Source of the DNA: Ptychodera flava
Lineage: Eukaryota; Hemichordata; Enteropneusta; Ptychoderidae
Direction of reading: 5' to 3'
Length of the DNA stretch: 64,000 nt
Assembly: GCF_041260155.1 (NCBI RefSeq)
Contig: NC_091932.1
Span: forward strand, 25,448,746 to 25,512,745
A model generated the notes under the pieces. That model was given only the letters and a program-made list of their open reading frames with translations. It had not been told where the DNA came from and searched no databases. A program made the position numbers and the translations under genes. Positions within the stretch are counted from its first letter, which is position 1, and each line of letters begins with the position of its first letter. Positions 25,820 through 36,675 of this stretch are shown here, one piece after another.

Positions 25820-26030
25820 TTAACCCTTTGAGCGCCAAAGTCAATTTTTGTTGCCTTTATAAAATACATGCCAGTCAAGTTTTTTTCAGATTTCTGCCAA
25901 AATTTTGACAAAAAAATTTAGCCAATGATATGTCATGTCCATTGGGTCCAAAATTATTAAAAGAATAACTGAAAAATTCATAAAAATTGGTAATTTTGGT
26001 GGGAAAAAATTACAGCTCTCAAAGGGTTAA
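25820..26030 (+). mobile_element. piggyBac-like MITE, family B, 211 bp with TTAA at both ends
   Basis: It starts TTAACCCTTTGAGCGCC and ends CTCAAAGGGTTAA, giving inverted ends CCCTTTGAG beside TTAA on each side. TTAA plus CCC ends is the piggyBac pattern. It has no coding capacity. Confidence 0.78.
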
Positions 26031-29000
26031 CTACATTACAGACGTTTTACTTTGGAGTAAGTGAAGGCAGGTCAGCCAGCGTTCAATTCAAAAATTTGTT
26101 GTATCCCATTTCTATGTAAATAACAAGTAACTTTAGAAATTAAGTTCATAATTTGGTATTGGATTTCAAATTCCAAATGTCTCTACAATTTTCTTCCAAC
26201 AGAGGGTGTCTACCACCACTTATCGCGCTTCCCGAATTAATTGGCAATACCTGTTTTGAGGCTGACAATTTTTCACATACGAAAGCGGTTGTCACCCTTG
26301 GCTTGCCCAGAGTCCTTGTGAATACCCTTGCCTTGGTTTCATGGAGGGCGCGCTTCCGTTTGAACACGAGAGGCAATTTTACAGTCCTTTTCTTGCCAAC
26401 ATCGTTTGTACATATGTCACATACCATGCCTTGCTATTGACACCTTGCGTTGTAGCTGATAGTATAATATAAAGAAATTTTGGTAATAATTGTAAATTTA
26501 CCCTTTATACATATTAAAATTGAAGAAATCATGTACATAGTTGTTAATAGTTTTCTTATTTTGTACCATGCCGAGACCAATGTCAAGTAAAACACAATTA
26601 CAGTCATAACGAAGAGATTGAAATATCCTTTGCGGGAACAATTCAACGAAACTAGAGGGCGCTGTCACTTTTTGGACTCAACAAGAAAGTCACTTCATCA
26701 TGTTCATAGCCGACATAAAGTCCAGCAACTGCGAATGGGTCCATTAATATAGAGAACGATGGAAGAATGGATAAATAAATTGGTTAATGAATGAATTAAT
26801 GAATGAATGAATGAATGAATGAAAAATGGATTGAACGAAATGAATTAAACTAATTAAAGTGGAGCGGATTGCTGGATATTATTAACTCGAAAACGAGTGG
26901 AGTGAGTGAGTGAGATAATGAATGGATGAACGAATGAACAAACGAACAATTGCTGGATGCATGAATGAAGGAACGGATGAATAAAAATTTGAATAAATGA
27001 ATGAATACGAACTACGAAATAAAATGAATTTGGTTCTCGGCGATGTTGAATAATACCGTATACACCTGCATCTGTAACCTATGGAGTTTCGTCGTACAGT
27101 AAGTTTCGGTATCAGTAAACGCGGAGTCCAATAACTTTGGGTGGTATTGAACGCTATTTGACCTTTGACCGCAAAACACCTTTACGTCTACATGGAGAAA
27201 TGGAGAGATGACTTTAAAATTTTTACAAAAATAGATTTCTAAATATTCAGCACTTCACAAAGTTAATAGTGGTGAGTCCAAAACCTGTGCATTCGGGTGA
27301 AATTATGCTGCAATATGGCCCACCTACACGTACACTGCGGCGCTGCGCGGGTTGAAATTTCGTAATATGCGCTTAGCCGACCCCGCCCGGTATTTTGTGA
27401 ACAACCTTACATTATTTGACCATGTTCGTGACAGTAGTAACACTAGTAACTGCATTGCTGTTGTCACCGACCTTTGCTTCATCCTGAAAATGCGTACAAT
27501 TGACCTTCAGAAAGTCCATGGACGGTCGTGACTACAAGACCAGACGTAATTGAAGTCATAACATCTACCATATTACGACAGTCAAGTACACTGTTCCGGA
27601 ATTCTAAAATATGTAAGTTAATAAATTACCTGAAACACACAATAATGAAAGATTGTATTTTTGAGTATGACCGAAGGTCTATGAATAATTATTGATATTT
27701 AATTAAACAAGTAAAATAATTTAAAATCTTGGGAATGCGCTTCTGGTCGAATAAACTAAACACGCATAACGTAAACTTGACTATTAATGACTCTACATAA
27801 TTCTATCGCCCGCCACCGCGCGTACGAGAGCAGGCGAAGTTCAAGTAACATGAGGAATATTTTTGTTATCAAAGACAGACCAAGAGGTGAGGTGAAGAGG
27901 AGGTTAACTTCTTTGATAGGCCTGCAAGACTGCTGATGATTATGTGAACTGTAAATGCACATTAACAAAACCAAGGCGTGGCTAAGCGATGATCTGCGTA
28001 ATTATCAAATTCCTTCAAGACTTCATTCTTTCATTCTTTTATTTACTCACTCACTCCTCCATTCATTCAGTCGATTCGCACTTCCTCATGCACAATTTTT
28101 ATATCCGAAGAGTACCCTTTCTTATCCAGTAACACTTAAACAACTTATTTTAATATATACGCCACATTTTCAATCTCCCTTATTTTTTTTCAAATCAGTA
28201 AATCAGCTTGTTCGGCCATAGTCACGAATTATTATATTTTACTTATCTTACTGATGCCACGACCAGCTAAAATTTCATCGAATTGATTATTTTATCTGTA
28301 TATATCTTTCTATTTATATTTATTTCCATGTCAATCAATATTATGCAACATTAGAGTGACAGTTTGGTCTGTTTACCCGCTTTTCTGTGCTGTATCCACT
28401 TGCCTGACGATATACTAAGTCCGGTTCATTTTTGCTCACACAAAACGAGCTGTATGGACGTCCAGCGTGCTACTTTCTCATTCCCATGTTGTCATTAACA
28501 CGTTCAGGAAAAAAAATCCTACATCTGACATCTCGATATTTAGTTCCTGGACAAAAAAAAATGTGGAACTTGCAAACGTTTTCTTAGGGAGGCCAATCTA
28601 AAAAAACGGATATGTCCCCTTCCTTTCGTAAATCTGCACAATGATGCGGAACGCTACGGCAGGAAATTTAATTTCTGAAAGGGATTCGAGGCGTAGTCGC
28701 TGTTAATGGGCTTCTCCATTGAAATCGACGAGGAATCTGGAAACCCGTACTCTGAACTGAATATAAACTCGGCGATTTGCAGGGAAAAGGATTCGGTGAT
28801 TTTGGTCGGATTGTGCCGATTGTGATGCAACGACACTCACCATCATCGATTATTGGCCAGTGAAACGTTTAGGTTAATACATGAAAGTGACTAATATGAT
28901 GTAAAAGAAAAATAAATCGCTCAGAAAAAATAAACTCTGTTGACGTACACGGAATTCAATAAATTTGGAGAAAACGTATATGAGAAATCTGAATCTTGTC

Positions 29001-29267
29001 CTTTTTTATAATCTTCAACGGATGACCGGATATTGCGATGTTACATTTAAGTGGTAGATAAACATACTAATGGCCGCTATGAAAATTAAACAGTAACTGA
29101 TGAGTCAAACTGAGCAGACAATAGACCAAACGGGAGTGATTGCAGTTGATGTGACAGCCACTGCGCCATAAAACATAATATTGGATAAGCCACTAAATCC
29201 AATTTATAGAGTATTTAAGTTCAAAACCGACACCACATCGGTACATCCATCACCAACAGATTAGGTT
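26031..29267. other. intergenic, no gene recognised
   Basis: An imperfect GAAT/TGAA tetranucleotide-rich segment lies at about 26765-27010. Open frames near 26146-26440 on both strands carry no domain I recognise. No exon or RNA gene was seen. Confidence 0.4.
26765..27010. repeat. imperfect (GAAT)n-rich segment
   Basis: Repeated GAATGAATGAATGAATGA near 26795-26822 and scattered GAATGAA/GGATGAA units afterwards; heavily decayed. Confidence 0.7.
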
Positions 29268-29350
29268 TAATCCTCGGTAATCGAACCTCCACACTTGGAG
29301 CATGCACGTTCGCACCGTTAGGCACGGTGTAACAACGGCTCTGCCACATC
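29268..29350 (-). mobile_element. tRNA-like sequence, probable SINE head
   Basis: On the minus strand an A-box-like TGGCAGAGCCGTTG (rc near 29334-29347) is followed about 50 bases later by a B-box-like GGAGGTTCGATTACC (rc near 29276-29290). The layout resembles a class II (Ser/Leu-type) tRNA gene but does not fold into a clean acceptor stem by eye. I read it as a tRNA pseudogene or SINE. Confidence 0.5.
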
Positions 29351-29553
29351 CCCATTTCTGAAGGCAAAAATTAGGACACTAACTCACCAGGTAACGAACA
29401 GAAGCAAAATATAGCTGTTGTATCACAAAATAAATCATAAAATGAGATTATGACTTCACTTTGTCGAAGACAGAACGTCCACATTGCAGATTCTTCATCG
29501 CAAACTAGGTCAAGTACGTAACCTTGTCAAGAGGAAATGGCTCATTTATGTCG

Positions 29554-29894
29554 TTAAAGCAGTACGCGCATTGAACCTGATCGACTCAAACTTTTGCTCA
29601 AACTTCCCTCAATAAAACTCTATACCATTCTCTTTGAATAATAAAAAATAAAAATCAGGGTCACGATCCAAAATTTGATACTAGAGAAAGAAATTATTTT
29701 ATTTACCGACACTTGGAAATCAATATGGACGCCATCCCAGGAGTAATATTTTAAGATTTTAACGAAAACAAGACGGCCATTGCCTTCGTTTACTAGATAA
29801 ACTTCAAAATGTGCCTCCACAAGCGGTATATAAGAAAAAATATTGACAAAAATGAAATTCAGAATCTCTGTCCCTGAGTCGCATTCTACCTTAA
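29554..29894 (+). mobile_element. MITE family A copy 5
   Basis: TTAAAGCAGTACGCGCATTG at the left and GTCGCATTCTACCTTAA at the right. Internal landmarks are AACTTTTGCTCAAACTT, AGGGTCACGATCCAAAATTT and GACGCCATCCCAGG. The ends are bounded by TTAA. Confidence 0.65.
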
Positions 29895-30537
29895 AAGAGC
29901 GACTTTAATCTCCTAGCAACAGAGCGTAGGAAAGTTCAGATGTGAAGTTCAATTTGTCAGGTACTTTGAAGAAGTGAACTTCGTGTCAGTGTATTTATCT
30001 GTTTTATCGATCTACTCATACAAACATTACCTGACGACATACCCTGGTTAAATGGAACAGGTACACCTAGCATAATGTTGATTTGCATAAGAGGGGTGTT
30101 CCAATATTTGTATTTCCATGGCAACAAGAGGGGGGTTAGTGTACGATTCGGACATGGGTAATTTAGTGCAACACATGTAAATTGACGTTTCAGTAAACAT
30201 CAGAAACATAAAAGTGAAGTATCTAAAAAAACAGCAAATATTATGTTTTAAAAATATATCAGTTATTCTCATTTCTTCGTTTATTCTTCCTATCAGTGTT
30301 GCCTCTTTTTCAAATTGGTACTACCTAACTTGAAACTAAATCTCTGTACAAGTACAATAACAAATGTCTGTCTAAAGATCGCGTGAATGCACATGGAACT
30401 TGAGTAACAGACATCCTTGATATACTTAATATTTTTCAGGGGTATAAAAACATGATTATTGTTTTTATCGTTGTTACGATGAATATAGGCATAATTCACA
30501 TGTCGTGAACATATTTGTCTCTCTATCCGTCTGTCTA
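29895..30537. other. intergenic, no feature seen
   Basis: No coding, RNA or repeat structure was recognised in this stretch. Confidence 0.4.
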
Positions 30538-31342
30538 CACTGTAAAAATAGCGGACGCTAGACGCGTCTTTACGCGTTCAAAATGTACGTGTCGGTGTTC
30601 AAATTTGAACGGCTAGTGTTCATATTGTTAACACTAGTGTTCATATCATTAACAATGGTGTTCTAAACCTGAACACGTAGTGTTAACAACCATCTCCTTC
30701 AAGTGTTCAAAAACTCAGCATCACAGAAATTTTACAATAATGTGAAACAATTACCAATCTTTTGGGGTTTTTTACTTTACAATGGCTATATTAAATTTAC
30801 TACTGCCTCGCTGTCCGGCAAACATACTCGGATTTTGGTGTAACGAATTTCCACTAAATGAAAAATATTTCCGGTCTAAAATTGCTGAAAGCATGTTTTT
30901 TCTAAAAAAGAAAGTATACAAAATAATTTTATACGTTTATTACGTGTTGAAATTTTGAAAATTTGCAAAGAAAATCAGAAAACCATCATGAACGTTTGAA
31001 TTTTAACACCGGCGTGCAAGAGGCGTTCTATTTCTAAACACTTGGTGTTCAAGTTTGGTGCTTTTTCCTATCCCATGATGCATCAAAACGGAAGTTGCGA
31101 CATTTTTCTTGTAAGCGCACCCTGAAGTCGTGATCGTGCTGAAGCAAGACCAGAAAGGGTAAGTTTCTCTCCAAAATAGTTAAAGGTATTAGATTTTGAA
31201 GCATCTGTATTAATATCCTTCGAAATTAATCGTATTGTACTTTGAAATGGCTTAACTACGTGAAGAAACCGTTTTTCTTTTAGTGGCTGGTATACCAACA
31301 ACAAGCTGTGAATACGCAGTGGTACTTTGGCCATGGCCTATC

Positions 31343-31411
31343 GATCGATCCCACTCGGGTCAAGGGTCATTGCAACACAACTGTAGCGATAACCCTTGAC
31401 CTGAGCGCGAT
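31343..31411. repeat. imperfect inverted repeat inside the CACTG element
   Basis: ATCGATCGATCCCACTCGGG followed by TCAAGGGT is mirrored by ACCCTTGACC-TGAGCGCGATCGAT about 25 bases later. Confidence 0.7.
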
Positions 31412-31903
31412 CGATACGCCTTGCATTGTACCGCTACGTAATCACAGCTGACACATGTCTTTTAGTAGAGACAATCGCATGTAAAACATCAATTAAACAC
31501 CGTAGAGTATGCAATGTATTGTTTCAGCGTATGAGAGTTTGGCTTTTTTATTTTAATCAGTTGATGACAAGAAGAAGCCAATATTTTGTAACAGTATTGA
31601 AAAGAGGCACTGTATGTGAAAGTATCCCCTTTTCCTTAACCTTTCAGGTAGTAATCAGCTCCTTGTCTTTCATTTAAAGTCTCATCTCGCCATATTACCT
31701 ATTGTTGCATTTTTCAGGATGTAAAAAGTTGGATATAACTGAAAATCGAAGAGTTGTTAAAGAAGCTGGCGGTACAGATAATGAAGAAGATTAGTGTACA
31801 GGTAGCTGTCTGGAAACAAGCTTGAGAACCTCAGTTCATCTCTAATGTAGATTTAAACTTCCGAGGGTCAGTAACTGAATTTCGATAAGTTTCTGAATTT
31901 TTT

Positions 31904-32222
31904 TCTGTAAGCTTTGGTCGCATGCTATGATCAACTAAATGTTGCCGGAGGATAAGCTTTCACAGACGTGTAGTCTCCTTTATCAGATGCAAGGGTGGAA
32001 TGAAAAATAATAGCTGAAAGCGACAGAAAATTCAGAGTAATAAAAGGTCCACTCTGACAGAATTACTGAATTTTCTGAAATTTCACTCTGAATTTTCTGT
32101 CACTTTCTGCTTCAATTTTTCATTCCCCCTTGCATCTGATAAAGGAGACTTCACGTCTTTGGAAGCTTATGCCCTTTTAACATTTATTTGATCATAGCAT
32201 GCTACCAAACCTAAGAGAATTT
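31904..32222. mobile_element. nested foldback element with about 140-bp inverted arms
   Basis: The left arm (31904-32040) and right arm (32083-32222) are reverse complements over most of their length: GCATGCTATGATCAA, AGTCTCCTTTATCAGATGCA, GAATGAAAAAT and GACAGAAAATTCAGAGT each appear on both sides in mirrored order. The spacer is about 42 bases. It lies wholly inside the 30538-33996 element, so it inserted there or grew from it. Confidence 0.75.
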
Positions 32223-34038
32223 TGTATTGTAGCTCAACACGTCTCTTGTTCTTAGCAACTGGTTTTTAGCTTTGCCGTCAGCTAAATAAGTGGATGTGTA
32301 GCGTTGCCCTCAAATTTGTACATCTCAAAGTTTTTCTTCAAAAAAGCCTGTACAAATTCTTTAATATTTGGATTACAGGTCCCCGGGATTACCCTAATCA
32401 CATATGTTCAAATTATGATGAACTATGCAAATTTATATTTTTGATGCTAATTTTGCTATTTTTGGCAAAAATCTTCTTCTCTTTTACTGACGTCGTCAAT
32501 ATTTGTTAAACATGTCCCTAGGAATGACCCTAGTCAAATTTTTGCTAGTTGTGATGAAATATTCAAATTTGTATATTTCATGGCAATTTTCGTCATTTTT
32601 GGTCTAATAATCTTTAAAAATCTTCAAAACTACTAATTGAACAGCTTTGATATTTGAGACATAGATCTCTACTGATAGCCTTTTTCAGATTGTTCAAATT
32701 ATGCAGAAATTTGGAACTTTGTATTTTTGAGAAATTAAAGACATTTCAGACTTTTTTAAGATATCAGGGATTACCAGGATGTGATATATATACGTTATGA
32801 TGAAATCTACATTTTTTTATTTTAAGGGTGAATTTTACAATTTTTGGTAAAAAAACATTTGTATAAAAATTAATAGCAAGGTACACCAGAATTTTAAAGG
32901 TCATTACGAATATGTTTTTAATTTCTGAGAAAAAGATTTTTGAAATGTCACCGATTTATTTTATTGTTTATTTAAAGATATTGCAAACAAACAAACCTTT
33001 TTGTTTATGAAGGACTTTGTTGGACAAGGAAAAAGGTTTTACCCTGCCAAGGACCGATTTCCCCCACTTTCTGCATGTTGTGCCTTACTGTGACACTTTG
33101 ACAACTTGGCATGTTGTGTTTACTTTATGTGGACAACTATATACCATGTGCACTAGAGAAGCCTTGACTAACTTTTTTTTCTTCAAAATTTACAATTGTC
33201 TATACAAGAGGAAATGTCTTTAAGAAACCATCTTACAACAATGAAGTATGCATTCCATACATATATGTGTTTTCAACACAATAGTAAGTCAAATTTTGAG
33301 CTTTTTCAGATGATTTTTTGTACATTTTAAACAAGTATGAACCCTAAAACGTAATCCACAATATTTAAGTTAAACCTGTTTTGTCATTACTTTGTTCATA
33401 TTTTTTAAAACGATCTACAGTGTTCATGGGGATTTTTATTGCTTATGCTTTTGATAGGAGGGTGTAACACCGTTGGTAGTTTCCTATGACAAACTTTACA
33501 TACAAATTGGCAATGTTTATTTGCCCACTTTACAGTAAATTATTGTATTTACTCTAGAAATGTTTTGTGTATTTTTAGAATAAAATAATTTTACTGTATA
33601 TCAGTGGTCTGTAATGTTATTTCAAGGCTTGAACACCCCCTGAACGCCCAAAATTAAAGGTGTTCAACAAGAGCGCATTATGTGTTCTAGCCTTTAACAC
33701 ACTTATCGTTGAACGGCGTCCATGCGTTCAAAAAGTGTTACAGCCCGTTGAACGCGTAAATGCGTTCAATTTTTTGAACACATTTCATGTTCAACGTGTG
33801 TTCAGATATGGAACACTGTGGTGTTCAATATAATGTCTGATGAACACGTAGCGTTCAAAATCTGCACACGTGTGTTAAAAATTGAACGTTGGTTGAACAC
33901 GTAGTGTTAAATTTCTGAACGTCTAGACGCGTTCAAAAAGTGTTACAAAAAGGCGTTTAATTGGTGTTCTATCCTTTAACACTTAACTTTACAGTGTACA
34001 TGTCCACATCTCATGGCTCTAGTACTACTAGTGAACCC

Positions 34039-34077
34039 CTCTCTGTCTCTGTCTCTCTCTCTGTCTCTGTCTCTCTC

Positions 34078-34120
<43 letters not shown>
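34039..34120. repeat. (TCTC/TGTC)n microsatellite
   Basis: CTGTCTCTCTCTCTGTCTCT-type units grade into pure CT. Confidence 0.85.
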
Positions 34121-34122
<2 letters not shown>

Positions 34123-34313
34123 CTCCAATGCTATGTAAAATGACAATAATACAAGGTGAAGAAGACATACGTTAATACTTTAATATAGCCACTCTCCAAG
34201 AGGAAATGAGAAGTGCGCCACCCTTAGGATTCCCGAGGGCAAGTGAAAGGCCGGCCTGACAGAGTATATGTAAATTACTTGCGTTATCAACGAAGTGATC
34301 AAGTTTTATGTTA

Positions 34314-36278
34314 GGGACGGACCATTAGATCTTGGGAGGGGGGGTGGTCAAAACAGAAAAAAAAAATTTTCAGAGCAGAAAGTTAGGAAAAAAAAATCTT
34401 CAAACTAGTTTGCAAAATAAAAAAAAATAAATAAGAAGACAAAGGTGTAAAAAAAAAATCTGCAAAAGTCTTTAAAATTTTGAATTTTATTTAGATTTTA
34501 CCGACAGTAAGCAACTTTCTGTATTTTTAATACATCCTCCCGGCACATTTTTAATTTTAATTTATACATTTAGAGTGACTGTATCCCTTATACTGGAAGT
34601 TGTGATTATCTTATCTTTTCAGGACTTTTGTTTTCTGATCACTTGAAAATTATGAAATTATAGAGCCTGTTTTCTACTTGTTTCCTGCGTACAAACAAAG
34701 CAGGTACACTAGATAAAACATTGAAACTATGGTATGGTTGTCAAGACAGAAAGTTGTATTTTCCTTTTAAGATCAAGGTAAACAGATGCAGGCCACATCA
34801 GTTTCATTTTTTTCCACAGCATTTTATTACAATGATGAATGCAAGAATGGGTGAACAATTAGAAACACGTCAATAATGATAAAACAACATATCAAGTCAT
34901 TATGTATTATTTTGCTTTTAAAAAGGCATTTTCAATTCTTGTTTCTCAAAAAACAGCCTCAAATAACAACAGCAACACATGTTTTAACATTCAACAATAC
35001 ACTACGTAGAATGCCATATATCCAACAAATCCCAACACAAAAACACATAAAAGGGTTGAACTTTGAAAGTTTCTCGATAGCAAATACTGAATAAATCTGC
35101 ATGGTTAATCGTTTTTGTGTAGCAAATTTCAAAGAAATTGGACAAGCCCTTTCAGAGAATACAGATTTTTTGACCATGAATGGCATAAATTGCCCAAAAA
35201 GACAAATATTGAAATTTCAACACATCTATACACATACAATCAATTTGGACATGCTGCTACAGAGAAATAGATGTTTTGATCAAAAGAGGGCAACAATTGC
35301 TCTAAAACCACAAATATGCAAATTTCACTATATTATTTAGCTTATGTTAGCTTCTCAGCTTCTCAAAATCAATTGTAAATTATGAGATATGCATTATTTT
35401 TGGTGGGGTGAATATAGGCATTTCACCACGCAGTAGAAAGGGAAGCCAGGAAACCAAAATAGTCAATTTTCAAAACTATACGAAGCTACTGAGGAGCAAG
35501 AAGACCATGTTTCAGAGGAAGATCTGTAATCCGAAAAAAATGCTCCCAAAGTGCCACCAAATAACACCATTTTTATCTCTATTTTTCAAAAGCTTCAACG
35601 GCAGGAGGGGGACACCCCCTCCTGACCACCCCCCGCAAAAATACTCCCCAAGTGCCACCAAATAACACCATTTTAATCTCTATTTTTCAAAAGCTCCAAC
35701 AGCAGGAGGGGGGACACCCCCTCCTGACCTCCCCCGGCAAAAATACTCCCCAAGTGCCACCAAATAACACCATTTTAATCTCTATTTTTCAAAAGCTCCA
35801 ACGGCAAGAGGGGGACACCCCTCCTGACCACCCCCCGCAAAAATACTCCCCAAGTGCCACCAAATAACACCATTTTAATCTCTATTTTTCAAAAGCTCCA
35901 ACGGCAGGAGGGGGACACCCCCTCCTGACCTCCCCCCGCAAAAATACTACCCAAGTGCAACCAAATAACACCATTTTAATCTCTATTTTTCAAAAGCTCC
36001 AACAGCAGCAGGGGGACACCCCTCTCCTGACCTCTTCCAAGTTACCGCTTGCGTGGCCGCTTGTGGTGCTTAGCACCACCACATGTTTGCCATCTTTATC
36101 TTCAGACAGCGACGAACGAAAAAAAAATTATAAATCTGAAAATTTACTCTGAAAAAAAAAATTTGCACAGCTAATCTCAATTGGAAAAAAAAAATTTCAG
36201 AAATTTACAATAGTAAAAAAAAAATTTTCACAATTTCATTGTGACCACCCCCCCTCCCAAGGTCTAATGGTCCATCCC
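34314..36278. mobile_element. PIF/Harbinger-like non-autonomous DNA transposon, 1.97 kb
   Basis: The left end GGGACGGACCATTAGATCTT and the reverse complement of the right end, GGGATGGACCATTAGACCTT, agree in about 35 of 37 positions through GGGAGGGGGGGTGGTCA. TTA lies directly outside both ends, a three-base target duplication. TTA plus GGG ends is the PIF/Harbinger pattern. A-rich runs follow the inverted repeats on both sides. No transposase or MADF/Myb frame was seen, so it would need help in trans to move. Confidence 0.78.
35536..36035. repeat. 101-bp minisatellite, about five units, inside the Harbinger-like element
   Basis: GTGCCACCAAATAACACCAT recurs at about 35551, 35652, 35754, 35854 and (as GTGCAACC) 35955, a period of 100-102 bp. 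Each unit also holds a short G-rich/C-rich hairpin of the type GGAGGGGGACACCCCCTCC. Units are very similar, so the expansion is recent. Confidence 0.9.
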
Positions 36279-36638
36279 TTACAGTCATCGGAGCGCACGT
36301 TATGTGACGTCAGTGGAGTGGTGAACATACGGTTGGCTACATCACGGAAATAGCAAAAACGTTAACACTACGGACAAATCCAGCCATTTCCTATTGTAAA
36401 CGCTGAACCAATGTCGACAAAGTTCATTTGAGGACGGGCAGATACACCCTCACTCGGCGTACAGCGTGGCTGCCATTCAGGCTTTGCTGGCAGCTGTACA
36501 TTGTCATCAAACTATAGATGCTGGTGTTTGGCAGAGCTCAGTGAAACGAAACGTGTACGCTATGTAACGTTTCAGGCAGCGAGAAAGAGAGATCACACAC
36601 CCTTCGCTGCTGGCGGCATTGGAAGTCCTCGATGGAAA

Positions 36639-36675
36639 ATGGGATGCTCGTCCAGCAGAAATACAACAGGTCAAG
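36639..36675 (+). CDS. gene 3 exon 1: lipid-anchor exon
   Basis: Twelve codons (MGCSSSRNTTGQ) plus one G end at a GTAAGG donor. The size and phase match exon 1 of gene 2 (13 codons plus one base). Confidence 0.85.

Larger units (their letters stand above)
30538..33996. mobile_element. 3.46-kb element with CACTGTAAA inverted ends, TA-flanked
   Basis: The left end CACTGTAAAAATAG (30538) and the right end TTTACAGTG (33996) are inverted, and TA stands immediately outside both. About 150 bp inside the left end and 400 bp inside the right end are packed with GTGTTCAA, GAACAC, GTTAACACTAGTGTTC and GACGCGTTCAAAA-like motifs in both orientations. Such subterminal motif clusters are usual where a transposase binds. 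CACTG ends with a short target duplication suggest a CACTA/EnSpm- or mariner-like non-autonomous element; which of these is uncertain. No transposase was seen inside. Confidence 0.65.

Noticed and set aside
26146-26440. Overlapping 93- and 95-codon frames on both strands
   Set aside because: Mutual shadows with no motif. The minus-strand one begins with a CxxC but has no second pair.
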